Positions 43,365 to 56,639 of a DNA stretch of 64,000 nucleotides are shown here, in pieces. The number at the start of each line of letters is the position of its first letter. Position 1 is the stretch's first letter. The DNA is from Tupaia tana (Eukaryota; Chordata; Mammalia; Scandentia; Tupaiidae), in NCBI GenBank assembly GCA_026018925.1, contig JAKSZU010000016.1, forward strand, positions 32,359,377 to 32,423,376. Reading direction: 5' to 3'. The notes under the pieces were generated by a model. It searched no databases. It was given only the letters and a program-made list of their open reading frames with translations, and was not told the origin of the DNA. Made by a program: the position numbers and the translations under genes.

Positions 43365-43636
43365 CTTTTTTTTTTTTTTTTTTTTTTGGAGAGGTTTTTG
43401 CTATAGAGCGTGTGCGTTTGCCAGACAGACAGAGAGAGACAGACAGAAAGCAAGAAATCACCTCCCAGAGGGGATGGCCACGCCGCAATCCCTTCTCCTC
43501 CATTCTCCTCTCGGGATCTTGGGCACGCACGCACACGCGCCCGGCGTGAGTTTTAAGCCACCGGGTCCGGGACACAAATTGCGGTCGACTACGTGGGAGT
43601 CCAGCGACATAGCCATTACGCTAACTGCTGGTCCCC
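43365..43636 (-). mobile_element. SINE type A, young
   Basis: CpG-rich inverse copy. TSD-like flanks are 'ctaatccttttc' (43353) and 'ttaatcattttc' (43637). Confidence 0.96.
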
Positions 43637-43869
43637 TTAATCATTTTCTTAACCAGCTTGTATCCCTTATCTAAAAGACATTTCAAATAAAAGCTAAAGA
43701 CTCTTAAAGCATTTAAAATAATTCCAACATGATATTACTCTGTATTATTTTCTATTAATTTCATAAGTATAAATTTTGCTTCCTAAATAAGACTGACAGG
43801 AGTACTTGAGGGCAGAGATCATGTAAGTGTTTCAGTTAAAATAAGTATTAGTACTAAGATGTGGAAATG

Positions 43870-44150
43870 GAAGGGAATTACTATTTACTAGATATCTGTT
43901 ATATACTGTGGTGTATCAGTGCTATCTCATTTAATTTTTACAACAACCTCATGAAAGATTAGTACCCTCACTTACTGATATGGAAACTTCGGTTCACAGA
44001 GGTTAAGACAGGGTGTCACAGAGTCATGAAGTAACAAAAACAGAATTGTTAAGCCAGGTCTGTGAATAGGAAATCCTTCTTTGGTTATTATATACTGGAA
44101 CTGGAACTCAAGAAGTAAGGTTCCTGTCAGAACTCTTTCTACTGTATCAC
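43870..44150 (-). mobile_element. MIR SINE, inverse
   Basis: 'gctatctcatttaattttta', 'caacaacctcatgaaagatt', and 'ggttcacagaggttaagaca' are the antisense of the MIR 3' half. Confidence 0.85.
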
Positions 44151-44259
44151 TCTTCCAACTTAACACTAAAATGTTTCCTATAAGACAACAATGTTGCTAC
44201 ATTTAAATGTGCAATGCTATTCTATGACATTTTGAAGGGCTCTCTAAAAATTGAAGGCA

Positions 44260-44425
44260 CTGGGGCCAGCAGGTGGCGTGGTGGTTAAGGTGCTGGATAC
44301 TCCCACATGGCCAACCACGGTTTGAGTCCCAGACCTGGTGGCTCACTTTCTCGCTTTCCCTCTCTCTCTCTGTGTCTCTGGCCAGATTAAATGAATGAAT
44401 AAATAAAATTAAATAATTATTTTTT
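44260..44425 (+). mobile_element. SINE type B
   Basis: TSD AAAAATTGAAGGCA at 44246-44259 and 44426-44439, perfect. Typical CT tract; the tail contains 'taaataattatttttt'. Confidence 0.97.
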
Positions 44426-44439
44426 AAAAATTGAAGGCA

Positions 44440-44992
44440 TTTTGCTCTCTTTTTAAAACATACATAAACCTCTATTTGATATTAAAAAAACAATTTACTT
44501 ATCAAGTTCATACTTTATTGCTAAATTTTATACTAAACCTATTTTGTACTTTTCAAAGACAAAAAAAAATCTTTTGTTTATCTCTGTCCTAATTCAATTA
44601 GAGCACCCTATTTTATAACATATGGTCCCCTTAGATAGAATTCTGAAATTCTGATAAACTGCTGGCCTGGAGGTATTAAAGGCAACTCTCGGGGGTTAAG
44701 GACCTAGAATACTGAAATAAAATGGAAAATTCTGCAACACATGGTGGGAAAGTAATATATTAAAAGAGCTAACTTTTTTAAGGAATCCTTTGTAATATGA
44801 ATAATTTCTCTCTAATTCATCTCTTTGTTCCTCTGAACATTGATCTGCTAGATTGTAGAAAATTAAATTTGCTAATATTAATAGGCTATACATATAGCCT
44901 AATGTTATACATTCTATAGTCAAAACTAATGCTTGCAAATTACATTGTAAATGGCTTAGTGATGAGTTAAGGAGTTAATTCTGATAACCTGG
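44440..44992. other. Unique AT-rich DNA, nothing recognised
   Basis: No repeat or plausible exon was identified. Confidence 0.5.
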
Positions 44993-45275
44993 TGGTAGCT
45001 CAGCCTTGGTGCAGTGACAGCACACTGAACTGCAGGGATGGAAGGCAAGTGGTCGAGCACAGGCTCAGACCCCAAGTCACCCGAAACACACTGGGCATGT
45101 CTGTGTCCACCAACTGCCCAGAGGGCTGTAAGCTGGAGCACTGGAGGAAAGGGCTCACAGTATAACAAGACCCTGTCAAGGGGGTCTTTCTCTTTCTGTC
45201 TGTCTGGCTCTCTCCCTCCCTCCCTCTCTCCCTTAAAAATGTGTATGCTCTCATTAAAGAAATAAAATAAAGTTT
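44993..45275 (+). mobile_element. SINE type E
   Basis: 'gtggtagctcagccttggtg', 'cactgaactgcagggatgga', 'gaccctgtcaagggggtctt', and an A/T tail. Confidence 0.75.
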
Positions 45276-45341
45276 AAAAATAAAGATGATCAGACGTGGT
45301 TGTCAGAATAGGCACTATTTTAAAAGGATACAATTTATTAA

Positions 45342-45531
45342 GGGCAAGCAGGTGGTGTGGTGGTTAAGGCACTGAACTTCGACATGGTTGACTGTGGTTC
45401 AAGTTCCGGACCTAGAGGCTTGCCTTCTCATTGCCCCCATCCCCTCTCTCTTTCTCTGGTGAGCACATGTGCCCTAAAGCAAATTTTAAAATAATAATGG
45501 ATAAAACAAAGTTTTAAAACCCAATTTATTG
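45342..45531 (+). mobile_element. SINE type B
   Basis: Head 'gggcaagcaggtggtgtggt'. TSD CAATTTATT-A/G-A at 45331-45341 and 45532-45542. Confidence 0.93.
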
Positions 45532-45585
45532 AACATAGAATTGCTTATACTAGGAGTAAGAATCCATTTTAAGAAATCGCTCTTT

Positions 45586-45855
45586 GGGCTGGCTCTATGA
45601 CCTGGTAGTTAAGGCAGCTGGATCCCATGTGGCTGACTATGTAGTTCGAGTCCAGGACCCAGCAGCTTGAGAAACATGATGGCTGGGTGTATAGATTCCA
45701 AAATCCTAGGAGGGAGAAATGGAGGAGAAGGGACTGAGGTGTGACCTTTCCCCACAGGGAAGGGGTGCTTTTCCCTCTCTATCTCTCTCTAGCAAAGGCA
45801 CAGGTCCCCTAGTTAAAAGAAAGACAGACAGACAGATAGACAGAAAACAAAATTG
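45586..45855 (+). mobile_element. SINE type C
   Basis: Head 'gggctggctctatgacctgg', B box 'gttcgagtccagg', core 'gcttgagaaacatgatggct', and a (GACA)n tail. Confidence 0.88.
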
Positions 45856-46479
45856 TTCTTTAAAGAAACAATGGCTGCAAGATGATACCAACATACAATC
45901 TGGGAGAGTGGGGCAGTATATAAAAATTCCAACACAGTTTCTACACATATTTAACTATGACTTATCCCTCTTAAATACTCAGGAGCACTGTTTTAAAGTG
46001 GTAGGGATACTGATCAGTGTAATTGCACAGTTTTGCCTTTTCATATACATGGATTCCCTCTAGATTATCACCTACCTAATGTATTAAATGTCATGACAGA
46101 TAATCATATTAATTGAAAAATAATTTGTTTTCATATGTGCAAAAATGTGTCAAATGAAGGCAGTTTTCTAAATCAATGTTTTATTTAACTCCAAATATCT
46201 AAGGAGTTAATTGTTTGTGTTTTATTTTATTAATTGGGTTTTATTTACCCCAGAAGTCTAAGGAAAGAAAAGACTTACATAGACTCTTAAGAGTGTTAAA
46301 AGTCCACAAGTATCTTTTCTCCGTTCACATCATTATCTTTAATGACACAAAAGAAATAAGGCCAACATCAGAATGTGGAAAAAAGTCACAAATTAATCCA
46401 GAAAGGTAATTAACTATGATCCATCAGATGGACAAAGTAAGTTATCCAATAATAGAAAAGAAAAATTATTATCTTTTCT
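45856..46479. other. Unique AT-rich DNA, nothing recognised
   Basis: 620 bp with no identified repeat or exon. Confidence 0.5.
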
Positions 46480-46732
46480 TTCTTTTTTTTTTTTTTTTTT
46501 TTTAAGGTTTTTGCCATAGGGCGTGTGCCCTTGCCAGAGAGAGACAGAGAGAAGGAAAGTGAGAAATCATGTCCCCACGGGGAAATGCCACCTTCACTCT
46601 CCTCTCAGGACTCTGGGCATGCACACCTATGTGCTTGGCATGGTTCTCAAGCCGCTGAGTCTGGGACTGGAACCAAAGTTGGCTATGCAAGAGTCCAATG
46701 CCTTAACCGTTACGCCACCTGCTGCCCCCCCA
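46480..46732 (-). mobile_element. SINE type C
   Basis: Inverse copy from T18 to 'acgccacctgctgccccccc'. The hairpin arm is shortened to 'ccccacgggg'. Confidence 0.9.
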
Positions 46733-47193
46733 AAAAACTAATATCTTAAGAACATCCTCGTTATTTCTAATTCTGTCTAAATCTCTTACTAAAAGAACTT
46801 GTGATTATGCTTTTTATATTAGGGACCCATTTTAGGACTTACTATTTTCTAAATGTTTTCTAAAATAACACCATTTCATTTTCCAAATATATCAGTTGAT
46901 GGTGATGATATCATTATTTATTGCATCTTACTATACTAAAAGTAGTTCTGATGCAAAACAGGTAAAATATGTAATAAAATATACAAAGTACATTGCCAGC
47001 TGAAATTGTTATATTTCATTAACAATTTGTAACTCTAAAAATCAATTATAAACATCAGTTTATAAGTGGTTATCTACTATATGATTTAATTACAATTAGT
47101 GAAGGTAATGTTATACTAAAGTTATAATCTCAAAATATAAAGGACAAAAATAGAAAATAAGTGTCTTATTCCTCTATTATTTGAAGACAATGC

Positions 47194-47195
<2 letters not shown>

Positions 47196-47227
<32 letters not shown>
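47196..47227. repeat. (CA)16 microsatellite
   Basis: A pure CA run just upstream of a type D SINE. Confidence 0.96.
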
Positions 47228-47230
<3 letters not shown>

Positions 47231-47247
47231 CGTTCTCCTTCTCTCTC

Positions 47248-47450
47248 AGCCCAGCGACAGTGGCTAAGGTCACATGGGAGGTCCAGGTCTGGGTTCCTGC
47301 CCAACATAAACAGGTGGGCTGTGGTGATGTGCACCTGTGGTCTTAGCTAATTTGGAGACTGGGATATAAGGATCAGAATGTACCCAGATCCTGTCAACCT
47401 CTCCCCCAGCCCTGCATTATACTCTCTCTCTTCCATTAAAAGCCAACTCT
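47248..47450 (+). mobile_element. SINE type D
   Basis: 'cagcccagcgacagtggcta', 'cacatgggaggtccaggtct', 'ggtgggctgtggtgatgtgc', and 'gatcctgtcaacct'. Confidence 0.75.
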
Positions 47451-47654
47451 AAACATTCACATAATAAACTTTTCATAAAAATAAAAATTTTTTAACTTTT
47501 AGTCTCAAAGGATACCTGTACAGGAAACACTCTGAATGTGTAATAACAGTAAATTGGTTGAATTAATTTTAGTGTATCTAAAGAGGGATGTTCCATAAAG
47601 CCTCTGGGTTCCTCACTTACATGGGCCTCTTCCAAAACTATATACCTGAATTTT

Positions 47655-47925
47655 TATTTTTTTTTTAATTTTTGCTATATAGTGCATGTGTTCACAAGAG
47701 GCAGGGACAGAGAGAGAAAGAAAGGGAAAGTAAGAAAGCACCCCCCTGGAGGGATAGCCATATCACACTCCCTTCTCCTTCATTCCCCTCTAGGGATTTT
47801 GAGCATGCACATATACACCCCACACACACCCAACGTGTTTCTCAAGCCACTGGGTCTAGGACTCAAACTGTGCTGTCGGCCATGTGGGATCCAGCTGCCT
47901 TAACCTCTGTGCCATCTGCTAGCCC
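47655..47925 (-). mobile_element. SINE type C
   Basis: Inverse copy with a CAC-rich middle ('accccacacacacccaacg') and end 'gccatctgctagccct'. Confidence 0.9.
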
Positions 47926-47944
47926 TCTGTATCTGATTTTTAAA

Positions 47945-48290
47945 ACTTCTTGTTGAAGTATAATAAGCACAAAGTACATCTATACCAAGTGTGTGGCTGG
48001 ATGACTTCTCATAAGCTGAACAAACCCAGATCAAGACAGAAAACATTACCAGCACCCCTGCTTCTCCTCATGACGACCACTCTTCCCCCAAGATACCGCC
48101 ATCCAGTCTTCAAGAGCAGACCAACTGTTGGGTCTATCTTCATACACTCAACTTGATTCTGGAGACTGTTTTCCACACTGTATACAGTTGAAGATCCCTT
48201 TATTTATTGTTATATAGTATTCCATAGTATATATGTCCATACTACTGCTGAAAGGCTTTTGGGTCTGCTTTTGCATTTGGTATTTTTATT
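47945..48290 (-). mobile_element. Old L1 LINE 3' UTR, inverse
   Basis: 'cttgttgaagtataataagc', 'ccaagataccgccatccagt', and 'atatagtattccatagtata' are typical of the antisense of old L1 3' UTRs. Confidence 0.55.
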
Positions 48291-48991
48291 ACTTTCTTTT
48301 AAATGACTCCTCAAACTGTACACACTTTGGGCCTCACAAAATCATAACTTGCTCCTGGGTACAGCCCTATGATTAAACATCTTAGAGTTTTAAAACCATG
48401 TTCTAGAATTAATAGCATGGAAAGGTCAGATGCACATGATCTGTGACCCATCATTTTACGTATCAGTGGCACACGGTATGTGCTCATAAAGGCTCACTGA
48501 ATAAGTGTCAGATTGGAAAGTCTACTCAACACCACGACAGGTAAGGGGACAGAAAGGTTAGCTCCAGTGTAGGCTGCACTTGAATTGCCATCGCATTACA
48601 GGAACCAACCCTCTAGCTACTCCTTTCTGAAAAGAACATACAAGGTATACGAAGGGTACTCAAAAGAGAGAGAGAGAGGTAACAGATTGTATTCTATAAT
48701 AAATAAAGCCAGAACCAGAAAACCTTACTCCATCTCTCTCTGTCACTAACTAACTCTGACTACCTCAGTCCAGTCACGCTATCGTTATGGGCCTCAGATG
48801 CCTTACATTTTTAAATAGCAGGACTGTAAACTCAGAGGTCACTCCAGCTTAAAAATTCTCAGATTCTCTTACTACAAGATAATAGTGATAAAGGAAAGGC
48901 ATTCGTATCATTAAACAGTATTTGAAAATCCTAAGTATATTATGCCCTATTTTCATTATATTCTCACTCATATTCCATATATTTAGGAATT
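48291..48991. other. Mostly unique DNA
   Basis: Nothing firm. 'gtggcacacggtatgtgctc' near 48467 and 'ctctctctgtcactaactaa' near 48732 hint at very old MIR/L2 remnants. Confidence 0.4.
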
Positions 48992-49009
48992 AACAGACAG
49001 ATACTTTCT

Positions 49010-49210
49010 TTTTTTTTAAAGATTATTTTATTTAACTTTAGTTATTTACGTATTTTAATTAGACTAGAGAGGGACACAACAAGAGAGAGAGAGAGAGAAA
49101 GAGAGAGAGAGCGCGAGTGAGCGCAAGCCAGCTGCCAGGTCCAGTACTTGAACCACAGTTAGTCATGTGGGAGTCCAGAGCCCTCAACCACCACGCCACC
49201 TGCCAGCCCC
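49010..49210 (-). mobile_element. SINE type B
   Basis: Inverse copy with a GA tract and 'ccacctgccagcccc' end. TSD of 18 bp, AACAGACA-G/T-ATACTTTCT, at 48992-49009 and 49211-49228. Confidence 0.97.
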
Positions 49211-49228
49211 AACAGACATATACTTTCT

Positions 49229-52200
49229 ACAATTATTTTTAAAATGTGTCTTAAAGAACTAAGTGAGAAAATCCAACTTCTTAAAAACAGTTACTGACAA
49301 TTCTAGGCTAAGAACTGTGCTTCGCTTTACTCAAAGTTTAGAAAATAATTATATACTCTTATTCAAATGTGAAAGGAAAAGAAAGTTCCAGGGTCTCTAT
49401 ACCCCTACTCCAATCACCTCAATCCCTAATGATTATTCCTAAAGTATCTTTTAAAGAAATTATATAATCAGTATTAATTACTCCTAAAGACTCGCAGACA
49501 CTGGTGATTTTCTCACTTTACTTTTAAGAGTCTCAACTATATTTGCAATCACAAAAATGTAGCAACAAATGAGTTATAAAGAAAAAGTATTTTTAAAATC
49601 CAAGAAAGGACAGTAACAGTAAAAAAATAAATGTCAAATATGGCATTTCCATTTAAAAAAAAAAGAAAGAGAGAGAGAGCAGAAAGGAAAGTGAGCAATT
49701 TGGGTAAAGGAGGTTCAAAGAGAGATTTGAAAATCAGGATGACAGTTTTATTTAGATTTGCTAAAGATAAAGGAGGCAAATCAAAGCAAAAGCGATAGGT
49801 TTAGCATTGTCCTATTTCCAGTACAAGAAAAGTCCGAAGGGAGAATCATGTACTTTCCAAAGTTTAAGCAACTTATTTGGGGAAAGGATAACTAGTTTTA
49901 ATAGATGAAAGAACATTTAAAGCATAGAAGAAAAACTTCAGTAGAAATAGTGATTTTGGCTATACTCCAAAGATAATGATAATTAAATCAAAGAACTTTC
50001 ACAACTTTTAGGATAATACATCTCTATTTTCAAATAAGCTGAACAAATATACAAACTGTAATGTAACAATTAACACCTATGATTCTATATCCAGAGCTCA
50101 CATGTGAGTAAGAAAATCTGTCCTTCCTGTTTCCTTTAGGTGGACAATAAACTTACTTCTGAAAACAGCATGTCAGCACCAACTATTACAATGAATTTGT
50201 TGTTCTTTTATCTTTAATTCTTATAAAACCAAGAGGAAAACTTTTAGAAAACAATACCTGCATACGATCCATTTTCTTAAAAATAAAATACTTCTCTAAA
50301 AGAGTTTCTAATTAAATTTAGAGAAATCCAGATCTATAGTTTGAAATATGGGACATTGAACATGAAGCTAACGTACTGTTTTCAGAAAACAACTTCAAAA
50401 AAAATTCTTAACATTATTTTAGGAAATTAACCTTAAACAATAGTCTTGTCTTTTATTAGAATCTTCTAGCTTATGACTCTTTTTGAACAAAGAGAAGCAA
50501 AATATAAAGTACTGCACAAACTAACTCATCTACACATAAAAAAAAAAATCTTTTGGCCATTAGATATCTTCCTCTACTACAGAGAAGAGAGGAACCCATA
50601 AACAAAAGAGAAAACAAACTTCCTTTTGCAAATATAAATCTAAAAGTTTAATGATCACAAGCGATTACTATCACTTGTTCGGAGTTCGATTATTTTGTGT
50701 CAGTAAAATCAGTACTACAAAGGGGAAGGAAAATGAATGCTTTTTTTTTTAATAAATTTCCTTTTACTGTCCTCCTGATTGAAGTAGAATTAAAATTTTC
50801 TCCATAAAAAGGAGTGGAAACTTGCCGCTTCTTGCAATGGACTTTTCCGCTAGTAGATAAAGATTTCTCCTTTTTCTTTTCTTTTTTGAGTAATTAGACA
50901 CCAGAGACTTTGGGGGGTAAATTCACTACACTAGATATATTTTAAAAGAACCATTGTTCTCCTTCTAAAGCTCTAATTTTCCTACTACTGCATTAGGACT
51001 GCCACACAAAGATAACTTTAGAGACGAGACAGTGAGCTTCTCTGTGGAGCTGCTTTTCCACTGGCGGCCAGCCGCCCTGCGTGTCTGCTCAGCCGAGAAG
51101 AACGGCGTCTGCTTGTCAGCAGAGGGTTCTACACCTGCCCCCAAATCTTGCAGTTTTCTTTCTTAAAGCACAGTTTTTCTCTAATCCAGCAATAAAGCAG
51201 ATGGACCTACGTGGAGGAAAATTTGTCATTCTTCAGTCAGAAAGAGAAAGGGCTAAGTAGGTGCAAGGATGGACCTATATTATGAAGATTGATAAATGTA
51301 AAGCTCAAAGGCCATCAATTACAGAAACTTTCAAAGAAATTGGTTACAATGTTCAGAAATGGTGCCAGGTGTTTACATTACCTTCAATTTAAACGGTTAA
51401 AAAAATAAACAATGTATGAAGAATGAAGAGAGAAAAAACAAGAGGAGAGACAATTATGATAGCAACAAAGTATATTATTTACTACTACATGAGTAAGAAG
51501 TGGTTAGTAATTCCTAAAATCAACACAAAGATTGACTCCAGTCTCCTTATTTCAATTATCAGCCAGGATAAGCAAAGTTCAATTGAAATAGGAAATCCTA
51601 CAAATTGGTACCCCTAAATGAGCATCAAAGGAAAAGCACACTTTGGAGAATTATGAAACATAAGCACGAGTAGGCACAGAATTCCACAAGATAAGCCCAC
51701 AAAGTTTAGAAAGAGTTTCTTTTTAATAGCAGTATTGAAGAAGGAAAAAATCTGAGTCCAATACACCATTCTCTAGTTTATATGTTTTAAACAGTTACAT
51801 ACTTGCAGGTAAATCATCTGTGAAAAAATTTTTCCAGGTAATCTGAACCTAGAAAAAATTATATTCAGTCTGTATTTCTCCACATGGTCCACACAAAAAA
51901 TGAATTAAAAAGAAAAAGATAAAACATACTCTTTTAGAATCCATATTTTTAATATATTCATAAATATAAGTCATAAAAGTTTTCCTCTGAGTAAAAAAGT
52001 AAAATTATTGATGCAAATGTTTAGAATACTTTTTTGTCTTTAAATACAGACCTTATTTATATTTTTAGGTTAAATCATAAATTCTAAAACAATGAAATAC
52101 TCACCATCGTCTCTTGGTAAATATGAGAGGTCTTTTTTTTCCACCACATTCCCCAATTGAGGAAGCAAAAATCAGGCTTATGTAGGAAAGTCCATGATTA

Positions 52201-54828
52201 AGATACATAAATTTCAAAAAGTGATTGTCATAACAAGAAAATTCAAATTATATTTGTAATTTATAAATGCTTTCTAATATTTATTCTTTTGCATTCTTTT
52301 AAAAAAAATAAGGTTCAAAATTTTTCATGACAAGTATTTTTAAATCTAAATCAATTAAGGATTTCCAAAAGTGTGGCTTTAATCTATTACTAAGTTTCTT
52401 TACTCTTCTTAAAATGCCTGTAAAATTAATGGCACTCCTGAGCTCTACTCAAATAAATAAAAACAATAAAAGGTATATTTTACATGACAAGCTCATAGAT
52501 TTAAAAATTCATTAAGTGCTTGACAATATTATTTCAGTGCATTTTACTATTACCTATCGATCCCAATGCACTTGACTTATCTGTAGAGATAAAACTTATC
52601 TTGACCTTGCTGAATACAAATAGCCTAGACTAAAACCTGTGATGGCCTCTCCAGGGGAAAACACAGCGATAATCATTACCTGGATGATACAGGGAACTGT
52701 AAGTGCTCAATACAAACACTTCAACAAAATGAAAATTTGTTCTTTTCCCCTCACTTTGGTAATAAGAAATGAGAAAATAACAGTTTTATATCTGTAGATA
52801 AATAGCATTAACTTATTTTCTCGAATCAGCCTAACATTTTAATCAAGAAACCAGTACAGCCTTTGTCGTATTCTTCTATTATTCGGCTAGTTCTTCAAAA
52901 CACCTGGCCTCATCTGTCTTATGATGCCGTCTATAGCCCAAAAGAGTATGAGACTGATACGAAGAAGGCAAAAACTAGTATGTCCTCCTTTGGGGACATC
53001 TGTAAAATTAGGGAAACTTAGGGAGAAAAATAATTAACAGACAGCTTCCTTGTTGTGCTTTTAAATTTCAACTCACATGTTATTGCAATTCCACTGAAAT
53101 ATCTTACACCTACGTAAGTAATGCATAAAAGGTATTTTTAAATGCTTTTTTGAAATTACAGTGATAGCTTCTCTCAACAACTGTACTCCTCTCTCAGATT
53201 TTACTCCTACATTTTTATAGTCAAAGTAAATAGCGAAGTCTATGAAACACAAAATAAGCCAATGTAAGTCCTTTTCTATCTTTTAAAATAAAAGTCTGTT
53301 TTAAGATAAACACAATTTCAACTGTCAAGTGGACTTTTACCCAGAATATTTCATAAAGTTTAAAAAAAAAAAAACCCCAGCAACTTGGAGAAAATGCTAA
53401 TTCCCTAACTGCACATGGATATCAATTAAACATTAAAAAACAAACCATAAAGATTCTTGATTCTTAAATACTTTTCTTTTATAAATATCAAAGCAGTGAA
53501 TGAAAATAATTTCAAACATGTTCAATTATTACTTATAATATTTTCAGCTCCAAAAAATGACACAATCTGTAATTTGCTCTTGAAATTTGTTTTGAACTAC
53601 TTAGAGACTTTGAGATTTATGCATTAATTGGAACTTCATAAATTACACATCTAACACCTTAAAATTTAGGCTTGGAATCTCTCTGACCTCCCTGCTCCCA
53701 AACATTTCCCAAAGTAGCCAGGCAGATAAATGCACACATTTAATAGCACTTAAGTTCTTTTTAAAAGGAGAGGTGAAACTTTAATTGTGCTTTAATATTC
53801 ACCATTTTAGTGATTTGATATCTATATCAGCATTGTATGATTTTAAGGAAGCAGGAACATGAAATTATATAGAGAATTTGCTAAGGAGTTCAGTAGTTTT
53901 CTTAAGCAGTACACTAATGCAGATACATTTTTAAAAACCCTGCAAGAATGAGTTGTCCTCTATTATTATTCAGGGCACCTGAACACAAGATATTATTACT
54001 ATGGCACATTAACTCTGCTATTTCTCAAGACAGAAGCAGGAATTTTAAACGTTCCCTATCAAATAATTTGCTCAGAGTACCTAAATGAAACATACTGTAA
54101 TTTTATATATTTCCATCTACAATATTGCTTAATGCTGATAAACAGCAATACAACTTTCTAAATTTTAGTAAATGACAGTTGTGGCACTGGCTATAGATGA
54201 GTGTGGACTAAAAAAAATAAATAAAATCATCCACAAACTCTGCTGCAAAGAATAGGCTCCATTGCTAATTATACAGGGAACTGATTTTAATTACACAGAG
54301 AACATTGCTTTTAAAAACACTTTCCAAACTGCAAAGGCAGCCGGGGGGAGTTAGTGAATCAATAAAAGACTTCTATCGTGTTACAACAGTGCCCTCTACT
54401 GGGAAGTGTAGAACTCTGCAAATTAAAAAAAATTACTTAGAAAAGAAAGCCTGAAAAAGTAAATAAACCTTAACTACGGAAATGTTGCTGCCTTTCTTTT
54501 ATATAAATAATTAAATACAGCTTGTGTCACTTTAAACCTAGAACAATATTTTACCTGACATTTGAAAAATCTCCTGATTAAATTTACAGTTTTGAAATCA
54601 TTGAATTCAAGAAATGTGGTTTCCAACTATGTATCATCTGACTAAAAGACAAACCATGTTAAAGTGACATATACTATTTCTTTGCCAAAAATTCACACAT
54701 TTAGTGAAAGAAACAAATCTCATTCATTAAATGTATAGGTGGTAATATTGTTCAGCCCATTATGCACATAATGTCAATATCAGAATAGCAATAATTACCA
54801 ATTTAGATTCAGAGAAAATTTGCCACTT
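49229..54828. other. SINE-free 5.6-kb block
   Basis: No SINE, MIR, L2 or L1 is recognised over 5.6 kb, while the rest of the window averages more than one SINE per kilobase. It is AT-rich and has no convincing frame. A CpG-containing patch lies at about 51055-51110. Repeat avoidance can mark conserved regulatory DNA or a non-coding exon, but chance or very old repeats beyond recognition are possible too. Confidence 0.6.
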
Positions 54829-55000
54829 CTTTTTTTTTTTAATGATTGATTAATTGGTTTGTTTATTTATTTTAATTTAACCAGAGGGGGGAGAGAAAGA
54901 GAGAGAAAGTGAGAAAGCAAGCTGCCAGATCTGAGACTTGAACTGCGGTCAGCCATGTGTGAGTCCAGTGACCTTAATCACTACGCCACCTGCTGGCCCC
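54829..55000 (-). mobile_element. SINE type B
   Basis: 'ttttaatttaaccagagggg' to 'ccacctgctggcccc'; the short TSD CCACTT flanks it. Confidence 0.93.
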
Positions 55001-56225
55001 AACCACTTATTTCTCTTAACCGGCAATTTTTTTTTTCTTTAACCAGCAAGTATTTCTGTGAGAATATCCTCAGTTTTTCGAACAACTAATAAAAGTACAC
55101 TTAGCACAAGAATCACAACAACAAAATAATAGCTACTATTTCCTTTGAAGTAAAAACAACACATGAAAGTCTGATTTACAAGAAACCAAAATACGAGACT
55201 TCAAGTTACATGGACTTCAAAATCTGACTTCCATGTTGTAAGTTCACTTTTAAGAAGTGAAATAATAAAGTTTAAGAATAAACATATTAGCTCACCACAA
55301 TGTATCATATTTTTTACTCTCTAGCAAAAATAATTTGTTGTTTTTAGGCTGAAGAAAATTTCTGGTGTCTGGTCTTATACATAAACAGGTTATGTCCCCC
55401 ACAGATACATAACTATCTAAAGTCACAAAAAGTGTACTTTTAAAAAGTAGTAATAATAACTGCAGAGGAAGCCAATTTGCTTTACATAACATGAAACTTA
55501 GCTTCAAGAAAGGTAATGACTATAATACATTCTTTCAGCATCTTAAATAGGGGTTGGAGAAGAGGGAATAGAGGAAGGGATCAAGAACAAAGCGGCTGCA
55601 GCAGGAAATTGCCAGGCGAGAGTGTAAAGTCTAGGGGGGCTGGTGGGGGACACTGCTGAAATCTCCAAGGGAAGGACAGATAAAAAGAGAAGGAAGCAGA
55701 AATTAGAAGAGAAATGTGTCAAGTTTTGCAGCTGAGCAAGGCCAAGAAGTTCAAGTGAGAAGAGTTTGTTGATAGCTTTAACGAAAGGTGCCAACCTGAT
55801 TCTGCAACAAAAGACCCCCATTTCCTAAACAGTTAAATTTCCAATTTTATAATGGAGATCAATAGAAAAATAGAACCTACATTAAAAAATTTATACACCT
55901 ACCCCCAACACACAGACAAGGGGGTGGGGAGGAACAAGAAGGATATATTGTTTCCTGTTAGGTAGTGAGATTACAAGTAATATCTTTCTTTTATCTTATC
56001 TGTGTTTTAAAAGCATTCTAAATTAGTACCTTATATAATAAAGTTCCTATTTTTAACATAGGACATGAGAAAACAGCATGCAATCTTTACATTAACAACC
56101 AAAATAGGGAATTGTTACATGATGTGTTAGTTTACACTCTGAACTCTGTATCCAATGTTCAGAGCTGCGATTTTGGAAGGACCTTTTTAGAAGACAATAT
56201 AAAGGTATGATTACAAACATAAATT
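55001..56225. other. Unique DNA, nothing recognised
   Basis: 1.2 kb without an identified repeat. A purine-rich stretch at 55548-55720 gives a long minus-strand frame that looks non-coding. Confidence 0.5.
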
Positions 56226-56445
56226 ATGGGTCAGATGCAGAGACATATCAGTAGCACGACACTCTGCAATGCTGAAGCCATAAGGAAGACGGGTTCAGCT
56301 CCCAGGTTGACCTGGACACACCAGGTGCATGTATATGCCTGTTATCTTTGCTGGCTGAAAGACTGGGAATGGGTAATCATGGCATGTGGACGTATTGAGG
56401 GTGCTTGTCTACCTCATGGAGGAAGAAAACAAAACAAACAAAAAA
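56226..56445 (+). mobile_element. Divergent tRNA-like SINE, type D/E
   Basis: 'gggtcagatgcagagacata', B-box-like 'gggttcagctccca', 'gacacaccaggtgcatgt', and a (CAAAA)n tail. Confidence 0.7.
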
Positions 56446-56474
56446 CTACCAAAATATATATATTAAAATTCTAG

Positions 56475-56615
56475 AGTCAGAGCTTCTTAAGTTTAAATCC
56501 TACCTCTGCAGCTCGCAACCACGTGACCTCAGAAAAATTTGAAGTTCTCTATATTTTAAATTTGAAGAATGGGTGTTAACACTTGCCTTTTGGGATTCTG
56601 AGTAAAAGTGACCAA
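56475..56615 (+). mobile_element. MIR SINE, 5' half
   Basis: 'gagtcagagcttcttaagtt', 'aaatcctacctctgcagctc', and 'ccacgtgacctcagaaaa' follow the MIR head and core. Confidence 0.75.
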
Positions 56616-56639
56616 AAAAACTGAAATCATTATTACATT

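Noticed and set aside
52870-53020. Possible minus-strand exon after a splice-acceptor-like 'ctaattttacag'
   Set aside because: About 37 open codons follow, but the peptide matches nothing I know and no partner splice donor or neighbouring exon is visible.
55543-55821. 92-codon minus-strand frame
   Set aside because: It lies in low-complexity purine-rich sequence; leucine/serine/proline bias reflects base composition, and there are no domain features.
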